A stretch of 64,000 nucleotides of DNA from Mycolicibacterium moriokaense (GCF_003347205.1 NZ_QQBJ01000005.1:372001-436000); one strand, 5' to 3'; counted from the first letter of the stretch, positions 18,660 to 29,231 are shown. A program made the numbers and translations. Notes: generated by a model not told the origin, from the sequence alone.

Positions 18660-20108
18660 TTATCCCGAGCCGGCCGACAACGCGCCGTCGCGGTGGTCTG
18701 GCAGCGGGATCTTCGGCACGCCGGGAGTGCCCACCTGACCGGCCAGCCACGGCAGCGACGCGGTGAACACGTCGGACGCGAAGGGCCAGTCGTGCTTGCC
18801 CGGGGACGCGACGACGGCACACGTGATGCCGTTGGCGCGGCCCAGCCCGCACAGCGAATTGGCGGCCTCGGTCTCGTCTCCGGGCATCATCGCGGCGTCC
18901 TGGCCGCCGAGGCCGGTCCCACCGGGGTTCCCGTAGCCGCCCGTGTGCTGCGTCGGTTTGTCCGACGAGATGGCGAACCAGCCGGAGACGTCCCGGTACG
19001 GCCCGTGCTTGTCGATCGCCGTCGTCGGGTCGTAGGAAGCCCAGGCGTTGACGTCGCCGCCGAAGATCCGGTCGATCGTCTGCTGCCTGGTGCCCGCGTT
19101 CGGGCCGTTGTCGCCCGCGATGTCGACGAAGGAGGTGAAGAGTTCGGGATTCATCACTGTGAGGTCGACTGCGCAGGTGCCGCCCATCGACCAGCCCACC
19201 ACGCCCCAGTGGTCGGGTTCGACCCCGAACGTCGACGCGACGAACGGCGGCACGTCCCTGGTGAGGTGATCGGCCACGTTGCCGCGGGGCCCGTTGACGC
19301 ACTCGGTGTCATTGTTGAACGAGCCACCCACGTCGACGAACACGAACACCGGCGCGTTGCCGCCGTGGTCAGCCGCGAATGCGTCGATGGGCGCAATCGC
19401 GTCGCCGGTGCGTGGCCAGTCCGACGGGGTGTTGAACTCGCCGGCGATCATCATCACGACCGGGAGCTTCGGTGCGTCGGCGGCGAACCACGCAGGTGGC
19501 AGGTACACCAACTCGCTGCGGTGTTTGAAATGCGACGCGTCGTCGGGGATGTCCACCGACACCAGCGCGCCGTGCGGGGGGACGTCGCCTTTCTGCTTCA
19601 TGGCGGTGACGGTTTCCATGTCGGTCTGGTCAGGCAGCGGGCCCGCGGTCAACTCGTTCCAGGCCAGCTGCACCGTCCGGAAGTACCCGACCCACAGGTT
19701 CACCGCGACGCCCGCGCTGAGCAGGCACAGCGGGATGGCCAGAATCGACACCGCCCGCCGCCACCACGCGGCACCGCGCCAACCGAGGATGGCCACCGCA
19801 ATCGCCAGTCCCGAGACGCCGATCCACACCATCAGCGACCGGGGAGCGGGGTCACCGGCCATGCCTTGGGAGTCGATGAACCAACGCGCCCACAGGGCGA
19901 CCACCACGCCGACGACGAGGGCGATCGGCAGCCAGAGCAACCGCCATCGCCGGGTTCGCCAACCGATTGCCGGCACCAGCGCAGCGGCGGCCACCGCCTG
20001 AACGGCGATGGGAAGCCAACCGTGCAGCAACGACAGGCCGTGCCGGTACTCGTCAGCCTGGGCAACGCCAGCCGCCAACACCGTTGTCACGCAAGCCATA
20101 TTGGCCAA
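18660..20108 (-). CDS. Membrane-anchored alpha/beta-hydrolase esterase
   Basis: The 482-residue product has about four N-terminal membrane helices (roughly 25-145), followed by an exported alpha/beta-hydrolase domain of the esterase-D/mycolyltransferase-like type. The nucleophile lies in VVGWSMGGTCAV (GxSxG), an acidic residue is likely in SFVDIAGDNGP, and the histidine in PGKHDWPFA completes the triad. Several mycobacterial proteins share this layout; substrates are probably envelope esters. The start is uncertain, since the first Met may be a little upstream of the true one. It is placed between the XPB helicase and the Rv0862c-type gene, which are neighbours in M. tuberculosis. Confidence 0.82.
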   Translation of the reverse strand: MANMACVTTVLAAGVAQADEYRHGLSLLHGWLPIAVQAVAAAALVPAIGWRTRRWRLLWLPIALVVGVVVALWARWFIDSQGMAGDPAPRSLMVWIGVSGLAIAVAILGWRGAAWWRRAVSILAIPLCLLSAGVAVNLWVGYFRTVQLAWNELTAGPLPDQTDMETVTAMKQKGDVPPHGALVSVDIPDDASHFKHRSELVYLPPAWFAADAPKLPVVMMIAGEFNTPSDWPRTGDAIAPIDAFAADHGGNAPVFVFVDVGGSFNNDTECVNGPRGNVADHLTRDVPPFVASTFGVEPDHWGVVGWSMGGTCAVDLTVMNPELFTSFVDIAGDNGPNAGTRQQTIDRIFGGDVNAWASYDPTTAIDKHGPYRDVSGWFAISSDKPTQHTGGYGNPGGTGLGGQDAAMMPGDETEAANSLCGLGRANGITCAVVASPGKHDWPFASDVFTASLPWLAGQVGTPGVPKIPLPDHRDGALSAGSG

Positions 20109-20146
20109 AGGTTCTGTGACCAGGCTGTGCGCGGCGCAGGACTGGG

Positions 20147-22414
20147 CTATGTCTGGTCGGCCTCGCCGGTCTCGTCGGCCGACACCACCGACGTGACGCG
20201 GTGGATGGCGAAATCCCTGACCCGACCGGTCGCGGGATCGTAGGCGGTCAGCTGCCCGCCGCGGACGGCCACCGGCGCCACCACCCGCTGAGTGGCCACC
20301 CCGGCCGCGTCGACGTAGCCGATCACCACCGACGTCTGCAGCCGCGCAGACTCCTGCAGTTGCGAGATCGCCACCGCAGGATCGATACGCATGTTGGCGA
20401 ACGGGGTTGCGGCCACCTTGCGCAGCACCGCGACGATCGCGCTCAATGTCTGGCCCGTCGGCGGTGCGAGCGCGCGCGGCGCCCGCCGGTTCGCGGGCGT
20501 CGGCACTCGCGCGCCCCGGGCACGGATGTCGACGATCGCCCCGGTGGAGTCCTCGGCCGCGGGCGCGAAGCCCGCCGTGCGCAACGCCGCCAGCACCTCC
20601 GAGATCGGCGCCTGCGACACCGCGACGGTCGGGGCCAGCAGTCGCATCTCCAGCGCGTCGGCCGCGGGCGCGGCGACGGCCTGGGCCAGCAGCGCCGGGT
20701 CCTCGCAGCGGACGAACGAGGCGGCCATGCCGACGCGCAGCTGCCCGTGCCTGCGGGCCACGTCGTCGATGAGATATGTAAGCCCCTGCGGCACCGGTGT
20801 TTTGGAATGACGTGCAAACAGCGCGTGCAGTTCTCCCGCGGTCCGCCCTGTGTCCAGCGCGCGCCGGATCGACGGCTCGCTGATCCGGTACACCATGGCC
20901 GCCCCCGCCGACTCCACCGTCGCGACCGACGCCAACTGTTCGGCGAGGTCGCGTTCGAGCGGGCCGGGCACGATGACCGTCAGGTCGGCCTGCAGCAGGA
21001 AGTGGTCGATGGGCTCGGGCAGCGCCTTCGCCATCGCGTCGACGGCGCCGGCGTCGTCAGCGAGCAGCTTGCGTCCCGGTCCGGTGATCGCGCCGCGGCC
21101 GACGATGCCGAGCGTGTGCGCCTCGGTCAGCAGGTCGCCGACCGGCTGCGGCTGCAGCCGCACGGCCCAGCGGGGGCGGCGCCAGACGACCGCCGCCGAC
21201 GCCTGCGCCGCGTCGACACCCGCCCCCTGGGGCAGGTCGGCGAGCATGCTCAACAGCAGCCTGCGGTCCAACGGAGCTGCCGTCGAGTACAGCGAATCAG
21301 AAAGGGCCGCATAGGGTTTGCCGTCGGGGCCGCGGCTGCCGATCAAGCCGGGCCTGCCGGGTAGGTCGAGCCACGTCGAGGCCAGCAGGTGCCAGCGGGC
21401 CGCGACAGGGGAGTCGACGAACCGGTCGGCGGCGACGGTCGGCGCCCAGTACGGGCCGGTGCCGTCGTGCGGTTCGGGATCCGGAAGGCCCGCGGCGATC
21501 AGCCCCGCAGCGGCGGCGAGTTCCAGGATGAGCCCCAGCCGTTGTTCGTCGATGCCGGTGAGCTTGGTCAGCCGCTTCACGTCGCGGACGCCGAGCCCGC
21601 CGCTGCGCAGCTCGGGAACCGGTGTGGCGCCCAGTGTTTCGAGTACCACCTCGGCTTCGCGCAGCAGGTCGATGACCGCGCCGGCGGCGACAGCGTCGAC
21701 ATCTCGTGCGGTGGTCTTCGAGACGACGGGGTCGGGCGGCGTCAGCTCGACCGGTCCCGGCGCCTCGCCGCGCAGCACCTGACCGACCAGCCGCGGCAAG
21801 ATCACCGTCTCCGCGTCGACCTGCCGCAGCAGGCCCGCCGCCAGCAGCCGTTGCACCGGCCGGTCCTGCGGCGTCCCCGGCGCCGCGTCGCGGGTCCGGC
21901 CCATCGGCGAGCCCTCCGTCAACCGCGCCAACAGGTCGCGCTGGGCGTCGTCGATGACCGCGAGCCGGTCGGCGATCCCGTCGCCGCTGTACTCGGCGCC
22001 CTCCACGACGGCCTGGCCGGGATACCACGGCAGCCCCGCCGACGCCTCGGCGGCGACCCGCACCTCGGCGTCGCCCCACACCAGCGCCCGCTCGCGCAGG
22101 TCGTCCACCGCCTCGGCGACGGCCTGTTCGCCGACGCGATCGCCGATCATGGCCGTCAGCTTGGTCAGCGGCACGGGAGTGGTCTCGGCATGCATTGTCA
22201 GCAGCGCGTCGAGCACGCCGAGGTGCAGGAAGTCCAGCTCGTCGGTGGCGGCCTTGACCGACTGCCTGGACTGCGCGCGGGCGGCCAGCGCCGCGATGCT
22301 GCCAGGGGGCGGCGAGGTCAGGTCGGGCCGCAGCTCCAGCAGCCGGATCAGGCGCTCGTCGGGCAGATCGGCCAGCCAGGCGCCCAGCGGGGTGCCCGGG
22401 TTGTGTTCGGACAT
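20147..22414 (-). CDS. Helicase-associated domain protein (Rv0862c family)
   Basis: The 755-residue protein corresponds in length and position to M. tuberculosis Rv0862c, annotated with a helicase-associated (XPB/Ssl2-like N-terminal) domain. The start [32 protein letters not shown] is typical. The middle holds winged-helix-like segments, and the C-terminus contains a WYL-like beta region ([41 protein letters not shown]). It has no helicase motifs itself, so it probably works with the XPB protein or as a DNA-binding factor. It is divergent from the Rv0863-like gene by 90 bases. Confidence 0.88.
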   Translation of the reverse strand: MSEHNPGTPLGAWLADLPDERLIRLLELRPDLTSPPPGSIAALAARAQSRQSVKAATDELDFLHLGVLDALLTMHAETTPVPLTKLTAMIGDRVGEQAVAEAVDDLRERALVWGDAEVRVAAEASAGLPWYPGQAVVEGAEYSGDGIADRLAVIDDAQRDLLARLTEGSPMGRTRDAAPGTPQDRPVQRLLAAGLLRQVDAETVILPRLVGQVLRGEAPGPVELTPPDPVVSKTTARDVDAVAAGAVIDLLREAEVVLETLGATPVPELRSGGLGVRDVKRLTKLTGIDEQRLGLILELAAAAGLIAAGLPDPEPHDGTGPYWAPTVAADRFVDSPVAARWHLLASTWLDLPGRPGLIGSRGPDGKPYAALSDSLYSTAAPLDRRLLLSMLADLPQGAGVDAAQASAAVVWRRPRWAVRLQPQPVGDLLTEAHTLGIVGRGAITGPGRKLLADDAGAVDAMAKALPEPIDHFLLQADLTVIVPGPLERDLAEQLASVATVESAGAAMVYRISEPSIRRALDTGRTAGELHALFARHSKTPVPQGLTYLIDDVARRHGQLRVGMAASFVRCEDPALLAQAVAAPAADALEMRLLAPTVAVSQAPISEVLAALRTAGFAPAAEDSTGAIVDIRARGARVPTPANRRAPRALAPPTGQTLSAIVAVLRKVAATPFANMRIDPAVAISQLQESARLQTSVVIGYVDAAGVATQRVVAPVAVRGGQLTAYDPATGRVRDFAIHRVTSVVSADETGEADQT

Positions 22415-22504
22415 TACTGACCAGCGTAAAGCAGTCCGAGGTCCTTCTCGCTCCTCGCGCGGGTGGTCTCGCCAGTGGCCGCGGCGCCTGCCACAATATG
22501 GGGC

Positions 22505-22696
22505 GTGGCAGACAAGAAGCAGAAGACCCGCTACGTCGATCCGGGCTGGCCGGCCATCCAGGGCGAGGACGACCACCCGGTCAGCGAGTTGGCCGCCGAC
22601 CGCACCGGCGCGCTGTCGCCGTACGGCGACCTGACGTTCCCGCTCCCTTCCGACGACCTGCCGTACACGCACCCGGTCACCGTCGTCAACAGGTAA
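22505..22696 (+). CDS. Small conserved mycobacterial protein (Rv0863-like)
   Basis: The GTG-started frame encodes 63 residues, [19 protein letters not shown] and onward, ending in [13 protein letters not shown]. It matches a small gene at the same place before moaC in M. tuberculosis. No domain is recognised. It is two bases upstream of moaC and therefore co-transcribed with the molybdenum-cofactor genes. An ATG-poor upstream extension is not supported by a ribosome site. Confidence 0.7.
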   Translation: MADKKQKTRYVDPGWPAIQGEDDHPVSELAADRTGALSPYGDLTFPLPSDDLPYTHPVTVVNR

Positions 22697-22698
22697 CG

Positions 22699-23196
22699 GT
22701 GGCTGTGCCTGATTCGCCCGGCCCGGCCGGGCCCAGGCTGTCGCACGTCGACGAAACGGGCGCGGCGCACATGGTCGACGTGACCGCCAAGGTCGCCACC
22801 AGGCGCACCGCCGTCGCGGCGGGCACGCTGCGCACCCGCGCCGACGTCGTCGAGCTGATCGCATCGGGTGGACTGCCCAAGGGCGACGCACTGGCCACGG
22901 CCCGGCTCGCGGGCATCATGGCGGCCAAGCGAACCAGCGACCTGATCCCGCTGTGCCATCAGCTGGCGCTGACCGGGGTCGACGTCGACTTTCAGATCGG
23001 AGACGCCGAGGTCGGCGTCACCGCCACGGTGCGCAGCACCGATCGCACCGGCGTGGAGATGGAGGCGCTGACGGCGGTCAGCGTCGCCGCGTTGACGCTG
23101 TACGACATGCTCAAGGCCGTCGACCCGGCGGCTCGCATCGACGACGTCAAGGTGCTGCGCAAAGAGGGCGGCAAGACGGGTTCATGGACCCGGTGA
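22699..23196 (+). CDS. moaC: Cyclic pyranopterin monophosphate synthase
   Basis: The 165-residue protein carries out the second half of step 1 of molybdenum cofactor synthesis, converting 3',8-cyclo-GTP to cyclic pyranopterin monophosphate. Signatures are [60 protein letters not shown] and the [11 protein letters not shown] end. A GTG at 22699 is used; a second GTG lies at 22705. Its TGA overlaps the ATG of mog by one base (TGATG), so moaC, mog and moaE form a coupled set. Confidence 0.96.
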   Translation: MAVPDSPGPAGPRLSHVDETGAAHMVDVTAKVATRRTAVAAGTLRTRADVVELIASGGLPKGDALATARLAGIMAAKRTSDLIPLCHQLALTGVDVDFQIGDAEVGVTATVRSTDRTGVEMEALTAVSVAALTLYDMLKAVDPAARIDDVKVLRKEGGKTGSWTR

Positions 23197-23675
23197 TGAC
23201 GCGAACGGCACGGGTGATCATCACCTCGACGCGCGCGGCGGCCGGGATCTACGAGGACAAGACGGGACCGCTGATCGTCGACTGGCTGGCCCAGCGGGGC
23301 TACGAGGTGCCGCCGCCGAACGTGGTGCCCGACGGCGGATCGGTGCCGCAGGCGCTGCACGCCGCGCTGGAGCAGCGGCCGCACGTGATCGTCACCTCGG
23401 GTGGCACCGGCATCTCGCCGACCGATGGCACCGCCGACGCGACGGCCGACATCGTCGACTACCAGATCCCCGGGCTCGCCGACGCGATCCGGCGCTCCGG
23501 GCTGCCGCACGTCCCGACGTCGGTGTTGTCGCGCGGCGTCTGCGGCGTCCGTGACGGCACGCTGATCGTCAACCTGCCGGGGTCCAGCGGCGGTGTCAAG
23601 GACGGTCTCGGGGTGCTCGACGCCGTCCTCGGCCACGCGCTCGACCAGCTCGAGGGCAAGGACCACAAGCGATGA
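23196..23675 (+). CDS. mog: MoaB/Mog-family molybdopterin adenylyltransferase
   Basis: The 159-residue product is the MogA/MoaB-type protein that adenylates molybdopterin before metal insertion. The sequence shows [16 protein letters not shown], the [25 protein letters not shown] stretch and [19 protein letters not shown], which form the nucleotide pocket. The ATG at 23196 overlaps the moaC stop and is preferred to the ATG at 23184 because alignment with the M. tuberculosis protein begins there. It overlaps moaE by four bases. Confidence 0.93.
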   Translation: MTRTARVIITSTRAAAGIYEDKTGPLIVDWLAQRGYEVPPPNVVPDGGSVPQALHAALEQRPHVIVTSGGTGISPTDGTADATADIVDYQIPGLADAIRRSGLPHVPTSVLSRGVCGVRDGTLIVNLPGSSGGVKDGLGVLDAVLGHALDQLEGKDHKR

Positions 23676-24100
23676 CCGCCGTCGTGCTGCGCGCGGACCT
23701 CACCGAGGTCACCATCGAACTCGCCGAGCACGAGGCGCTGGTTGCGCATCAGGCCGCGGGCGCGGTCGTCGGCTTCGCCGGTGTGGTGCGCGACCACGAC
23801 GACGGGCGCACGGTGACGCGGCTGGAGTACTCCGCCCACCCGTTGGCGCAACAGACCATCACCGAGGTGGCCGAGGAGATCGCCGCCGAGTGCGCCGGTG
23901 TCCGGGCGATCGCCGTCAGCCACCGAATCGGCGCACTGGAGATCGGCGACGCGGCATTGGTGGCCGCGGTGGCGGCGGATCATCGGCAGGCGGCGTTTCA
24001 GACCTGCGCGCGGCTGGTGGACAGCGTCAAAGCGCGGCTACCGGTGTGGAAGCACCAGTTCTTCGCCGACGGCTCCGACGAATGGGTCGGGTCGGCCTGA
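23672..24100 (+). CDS. moaE: Molybdopterin synthase large subunit
   Basis: The 142-residue protein is the catalytic subunit that transfers sulfur from thiocarboxylated MoaD to precursor Z. Hallmarks are [49 protein letters not shown] and [24 protein letters not shown], with the conserved Lys in the PVWKHQ motif. The partner MoaD is encoded on the other strand beyond rpfA. It is the last gene of its operon, and 21 bases later the rpfA stop begins on the minus strand. Confidence 0.95.
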   Translation: MTAVVLRADLTEVTIELAEHEALVAHQAAGAVVGFAGVVRDHDDGRTVTRLEYSAHPLAQQTITEVAEEIAAECAGVRAIAVSHRIGALEIGDAALVAAVAADHRQAAFQTCARLVDSVKARLPVWKHQFFADGSDEWVGSA

Positions 24101-24121
24101 CCTGACGATCTGGCCTGACGA

Positions 24122-25474
<1,353 letters not shown>

Positions 25475-25479
25475 CTAAT

Positions 25480-25671
25480 GCGCCCACGAGGTCAGCTGTC
25501 GGGTTCGGGCTGGAGAGGTTGCCCGGCCGGCATCGGTGAAAACGACGCCGGCTTCACCCCTAGGAACCGCATGCGGTTCCAGGTCCTTGCTATCGGTGGA
25601 CCGGTGGGTCCCCCGCCCCCATCCCAGGTTTGTTCGTCGTGTTCCCGCCCAACGGATGGAGCTCGGCGCTA
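25480..25671 (-). ncRNA. c-di-AMP (ydaO/yuaA-type) riboswitch in the rpfA leader
   Basis: Read on the minus strand, the leader contains the conserved blocks of the ydaO class in order: GGGGGACCCA, GGGGTGAA, a variable hairpin with GGCAACCTCT, CCCGAACCCGACAGC and TGACCTCGTGGGCGC. The outer helix is formed by GCGCC near 25669-25665 pairing with GGCGC at 25485-25481. The aptamer ends about 25 bases before the rpfA ATG and close to its ribosome site, so control of translation or early termination is possible. c-di-AMP is the known ligand of the class, and rpf-type wall genes are its usual targets in actinobacteria. Confidence 0.92.
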
Positions 25672-25877
25672 TCGGACAGGAAGGGCTAGCCGATTAAGGT
25701 CGACTGGCTTGTGGAAGAAAGTAGCGGTTCGCCGCGTTGCAGTCATCTTTTGCCTGGTCTGGCGTTTCGCCGGGCGGCAAAACTTAATGAGGCTCTAAAA
25801 GCGCAGGAGTTTCGGGCGTTTCCGCTGGTGCATATCGTGCTCCACCGCTCTGTAGCCAGCTTGTGACCATTTCGTTA

Positions 25878-25893
25878 TGTGATGTAAATCACG
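25878..25893 (+). promoter_or_regulatory. CRP-like site upstream of rpfA
   Basis: TGTGA-TGTAAA-TCACG matches the CRP consensus except the final base. It lies just after the moaD stop and about 420 bases upstream of the rpfA start, above the riboswitch. In M. tuberculosis rpfA is a known member of the CRP (Rv3676) regulon, so conservation of such a site here is expected. The exact promoter distance is not known. Confidence 0.65.
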
Positions 25894-25894
25894 A

Positions 25895-26170
25895 TTACCC
25901 GCCGGCAAAGGGCGGGAGCACATCTATGGTCTGGCCGTCGGACAGCGCCATCGTGGTGTCGCGAACGGCGATCCCATCGCACAGAAACGAACACCGCGCC
26001 AGCACTTTGGCGAGCTCGGGTCCGCGCGCGGCGAGCGTGTCGACCAGCGCCGCGACGGTGGTGCCCGGCGCGACGCGGATGGTTTCGGATTCGGCGCCCG
26101 CCGCCGCCCGTGCCGCGGCGAAGTACCGGACGGTCAGCCGGGCCGTCAGCGTCGACGTCTGCATCGTCAT
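25895..26170 (-). CDS. moaD: Molybdopterin synthase sulfur-carrier subunit
   Basis: The 91-residue ubiquitin-like protein starts LTVRYFAAARAAAG after a short leader, contains ARCSFLCDGIAVRDTTMALSDGQTIDVLPPFAGG, and ends in the double glycine that is adenylated and thiocarboxylated. It donates sulfur to MoaE. The ATG overlaps the moaA stop by four bases (ATGA). Two Met codons near the start are both possible. It completes the yccF-moaA-moaD operon. Confidence 0.92.
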   Translation of the reverse strand: MTMQTSTLTARLTVRYFAAARAAAGAESETIRVAPGTTVAALVDTLAARGPELAKVLARCSFLCDGIAVRDTTMALSDGQTIDVLPPFAGG

Positions 26171-27219
26171 CCGCCGATGGCGCTCATCGGGCGGTCCGGC
26201 TGCACGAAGTCGGGGTCGTTGATGCCGTGGCCGGCGGGCTTGGCCCACATGGCGGCGCGCCAGGCGGCCTCGAGGGCGTCGTCGTCGGCGCCGGAGCGCA
26301 TCAGGGCGCGCAGGTCGGTCTCCTCGCGGGAGAACAGACAGCTGCGGACTTGACCGTCCGCGGTCAGCCGGGTGCGGTCGCACGCCGAGCAGAAGGCATC
26401 CGACACCGACGCGATGATGCCGACCGTGGCGGGACCGCCGTCGACGAGCCACAGCTGCGCGGGCGCTGAGCCGCGCGGGGCCGGGTCCTCGGTCAGGTCG
26501 AAGTGGCGACGCAGGGCGGCCCGCACGTCGTCGGCGCTCAGCGCCTTGCCCCGCGCCCATTCGTGGCCCGCGTCCAACGGCATCTGCTCGATGATGCGCA
26601 GCTGGTAGTCGTGGTCCAGGCAGAACCGCAGCAGCGTCACCGCGTCCTCGAGCCCGGTGATCGGGTCCAGCACCGCGTTCACCTTCACCGGGCGCAGGCC
26701 GGCCCGGTGCGCGGCGGCCAGACCGGCCAGCACGTCGGGCAGCCGGTCGCGGCGGGTGATGTGCGCGAAGTGCTCGGCGTCGACGCTGTCGAGCGACACG
26801 TTGATCCGGTTCAGGCCGGCCCGCTTCAGGCCCTCGGCCCGTCGATCCAGCCCAATCCCGTTGGTGGTCAACGTGATTTCGGGGCGGGGCCGCAGGCTGG
26901 CGGTGGCGGCCACCACCTCCTCCAGCCGCTTGGCCAGCAGCGGCTCGCCGCCTGTGAAGCGGACGCGTGTGACGCCCAGCCGCGTCACCGCAATGTGCAG
27001 CAGGCGCGTCAACTCCTCGGGACGCAGCAGCGCGTCGCGCGGCATCCAGTCCAGCCCCTCGGCGGGCATGCAGTACGTACAGCGCAGATTGCACCGGTCG
27101 GTCAGCGACACGCGCAGATCGGTGGCGATCCGGCCGTAGGTGTCCACCAGCGGCCCGTCCGCCGGGGCGGGCCCCACGGGACGAAGAACGGAAGGAAGGC
27201 CGAGTGCGGTGACGGTCAT
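26167..27219 (-). CDS. moaA: GTP 3',8-cyclase (radical SAM)
   Basis: The 350-residue enzyme makes 3',8-cyclo-GTP, the first step to molybdopterin. It has the radical-SAM CxxxCxxC at Cys43-Cys47-Cys50, RFTGGEPLLAKRL, the second iron-sulfur cluster cysteines in SDAFCSACDRTRLTADGQVRSCLF and the conserved C-terminal double glycine (SAIGG). The ATG at 27219 is set by the four-base overlap with the yccF stop; the open frame continues upstream but lacks homology. With moaD it forms one operon. Confidence 0.95.
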   Translation of the reverse strand: MTVTALGLPSVLRPVGPAPADGPLVDTYGRIATDLRVSLTDRCNLRCTYCMPAEGLDWMPRDALLRPEELTRLLHIAVTRLGVTRVRFTGGEPLLAKRLEEVVAATASLRPRPEITLTTNGIGLDRRAEGLKRAGLNRINVSLDSVDAEHFAHITRRDRLPDVLAGLAAAHRAGLRPVKVNAVLDPITGLEDAVTLLRFCLDHDYQLRIIEQMPLDAGHEWARGKALSADDVRAALRRHFDLTEDPAPRGSAPAQLWLVDGGPATVGIIASVSDAFCSACDRTRLTADGQVRSCLFSREETDLRALMRSGADDDALEAAWRAAMWAKPAGHGINDPDFVQPDRPMSAIGG

Positions 27220-27620
27220 GCGGCGGCTCGCACGGGCTGGTTGAGCGAATCGACGGGCACGATCTCCTTGCCCAGCGGCACCAGCGAGACCGGGATCAGC
27301 TTCAGGTTGGCCAGCGCCAGCGGAATCCCGATGATCGTGATCGCCATCGCGACGGCGGTCACGATGTGTCCGATCGCCAGCCAGATGCCGAACAGCAGCA
27401 CCCAGATGACGTTGCCGATCAGCGCCCCCGGCCGCGTGCCCGGCTTGTCGATGACGGTGCGGCCGAACGGCCACAGCGCGTAGGACGCGATGCGCAGCGA
27501 CGCGAAGCCGAACGGGATCGTGATGATCAGAACGAAGCAGATGAGCGCCGCCACCAGGTAGCCCAGCGCCAGCCAGAGACCGCCGAAGACCAACCAAATG
27601 ACGTTCAGGATCAGGCGCAT
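27216..27620 (-). CDS. YccF-domain membrane protein (Rv0870c-like)
   Basis: The 134-residue protein has two copies of the YccF signature, NVIWLVFGGLWLALGYLVAALICF and NVIWVLLFGIWLAIGHIVTAVAMA, each followed by a membrane segment and an IPFGFASLRIASYALWPFGR or IPLALANLKLIPVSLVPLGK stretch. It sits in the membrane, function unknown. The ATG is preceded by GGAGGAAGAG. It is the first gene of the operon with moaA and moaD, which is conserved in mycobacteria, but no role in cofactor synthesis is established. Confidence 0.88.
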   Translation of the reverse strand: MRLILNVIWLVFGGLWLALGYLVAALICFVLIITIPFGFASLRIASYALWPFGRTVIDKPGTRPGALIGNVIWVLLFGIWLAIGHIVTAVAMAITIIGIPLALANLKLIPVSLVPLGKEIVPVDSLNQPVRAAA

Positions 27621-27700
27621 CTCTTCCTCCAACCGGGGTTTCAGCCTACCGAGTAATAGGGCTGCTGGTCTGCGGGGCCTCCGAGTAGGATCACCCACGC

Positions 27701-27726
27701 GCGTCCCTGCGGAAACGGCGGGACGC
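27701..27726 (+). other. Hairpin in the leader of the cold-shock gene
   Basis: The arms GCGTCCC (27701-27707) and GGGACGC (27720-27726) pair perfectly around a GGAAAC-type loop and are followed by the T-rich run TTTCCTTTGTTGTT. It lies 48-73 bases before the cspB start. It may be a transcription attenuator or an RNA element of the cold-shock leader; no experimental evidence is available to me. Confidence 0.4.
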
Positions 27727-27773
27727 TTTCCTTTGTTGTTGAGCAGTTTCGAGACTACGAGCGGGTGAGACCA

Positions 27774-28184
27774 GTGCCGACCGGCCGGGTTAAGTGGTAC
27801 GACGCCGAGAAGGGCTTCGGCTTTCTGTCCCAGGAGGACGGCGAGGACGTGTATGTCCGGTCCTCTGCGCTGCCCGCCGGGGTCGACGGGCTCAAGTCCG
27901 GCCAGCGGGTCGAATTCGGCGTGGCCGCAGGCCGTCGCGGTCCGCAGGCGTTGAGCCTGAAGATCCTCGACCCGCCGCCGAGCCTGACCCGGACCCGGCG
28001 CGAAGCCGCCGCCGCCGAGCACAAGCACACGCCCGACGAGTTGCACGGCATGGTCGAGGACATGATCACGCTGCTCGAAGGCGCGGTGCAGCCCGAGCTG
28101 CGCAAGGGCCGCTACCCCGACCGCAAGGTCGCCCGCCGCGTGTCCGAGGTGGTCCGCGCCGTCGCCCGCGAACTCGACGGCTAG
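27774..28184 (+). CDS. cspB: Cold-shock-domain protein CspB
   Basis: The 136-residue protein has an N-terminal cold-shock domain ([39 protein letters not shown]1 KGFGFL and RNP2 VYVRSS are present) that binds single-stranded RNA or DNA, and a C-terminal helical part ([43 protein letters not shown]) absent from small CspA. It matches M. tuberculosis CspB (Rv0871, similar length). The GTG at 27774 is chosen from that alignment; a GTG at 27765 is also in frame. A strong hairpin precedes it. Confidence 0.94.
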   Translation: MPTGRVKWYDAEKGFGFLSQEDGEDVYVRSSALPAGVDGLKSGQRVEFGVAAGRRGPQALSLKILDPPPSLTRTRREAAAAEHKHTPDELHGMVEDMITLLEGAVQPELRKGRYPDRKVARRVSEVVRAVARELDG

Positions 28185-28223
28185 CTAGTCCCCTCTTATC
28201 GCGCGACGGGGCATGCTTGCGGC

Positions 28224-29231
28224 ATGGCTGAATATGTCTCCAGCGGCGGCGAGTTCAACCGCGACACCAACTACATCACCACCCGCATCACCGCCGACGG
28301 CCGTGACGGCTATCCCGTCGAACCCGGCCGCTACCGGCTGATCGTCGCGCGGGCGTGCCCGTGGGCCAACCGCGCCATCATCGTGCGCCGGCTGCTGGGG
28401 CTGGAAGACGTGTTGTCGATCGGCTTCTGCGGGCCGACGCACGACGAGCGCAGCTGGACCTTCGACCTGGACCCCGGCGGCGTCGACCCGGTGCTGAAGA
28501 TCCCACGCCTGCAGGACGCCTACTTCGCGCGCATCCCGGACTACCCGAAGGGCATCACGGTGCCCGCGATCGTCGACGTGCCGACCGGCCAGGTGGTCAC
28601 CAACGCCTTCGCGCAGATGACGCTCGACCTGTCCGGCGAGTGGACGGCCTATCACCGCGACGGCGCGCCTGCGCTGTATCCCGAGGCGCTGCGCGGCGAG
28701 ATCGACGAGGTGGCGCATCGCGTCTACACCGAGGTCAACAACGGCGTCTACCGTTGCGGTTTCGCGGGCTCGCAGGAGGCCTACGACAACGCATACGATC
28801 GGCTGTTCACCACGCTGGACTGGCTCGACGAGCGCTTGCAGTCGCAGCGATACCTGGTGGGCGACACCATCACCGAAGCCGACGTGCGGTTGTTCACCAC
28901 GCTGGCGCGCTTCGATCCCGTCTATCACGGCCATTTCAAGTGCAACCGGTCCAAGCTCGACGAGATGCCGGCGCTGTGGGCCTATGCTCGTGACCTGTTC
29001 CAGACCCCCGGCTTCGGCGACACCATCGACTTCGTCCAGATAAAGGCGCACTACTACATCGTGCACGCCGACATCAACCCGACGCGCATCGTGCCCAAGG
29101 GGCCGGATCTGTCGAATTGGTTGACGCCGCACGGTCGAGAAGCGTTGGGCGGCAGGCCGTTCGGCGACGGTACCCCACCGGGGCCGACGCGCGACGCCGA
29201 GCGGGTGCCCGCGGGCCACGGCGCGAGTTAG
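28224..29231 (+). CDS. Xi-class glutathione-S-transferase-like reductase
   Basis: The 335-residue protein belongs to the S-glutathionyl-hydroquinone reductase (YqjG/EcfG-type) group: RACPWANR with the catalytic Cys45, GSQEAYDNAYDRLFTTLDWLDERL, and the C-terminal domain ending FGDTIDFVQIKAHYYIVHADINPTRIVPKGP. In other bacteria it removes glutathione from quinone adducts. Mycobacteria use mycothiol rather than glutathione, so this one probably reduces mycothiol conjugates; that is an inference. It converges with the DUF2771 gene, overlapping by four bases. Confidence 0.88.
   Translation: MAEYVSSGGEFNRDTNYITTRITADGRDGYPVEPGRYRLIVARACPWANRAIIVRRLLGLEDVLSIGFCGPTHDERSWTFDLDPGGVDPVLKIPRLQDAYFARIPDYPKGITVPAIVDVPTGQVVTNAFAQMTLDLSGEWTAYHRDGAPALYPEALRGEIDEVAHRVYTEVNNGVYRCGFAGSQEAYDNAYDRLFTTLDWLDERLQSQRYLVGDTITEADVRLFTTLARFDPVYHGHFKCNRSKLDEMPALWAYARDLFQTPGFGDTIDFVQIKAHYYIVHADINPTRIVPKGPDLSNWLTPHGREALGGRPFGDGTPPGPTRDAERVPAGHGAS

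Noticed and set aside
27220-27597. N-terminal extension of moaA by 126 codons
   Set aside because: It overlaps the yccF gene in another frame and is Arg/His/Gly-rich; the ATG at 27219 fits the family start and the ATGA overlap.
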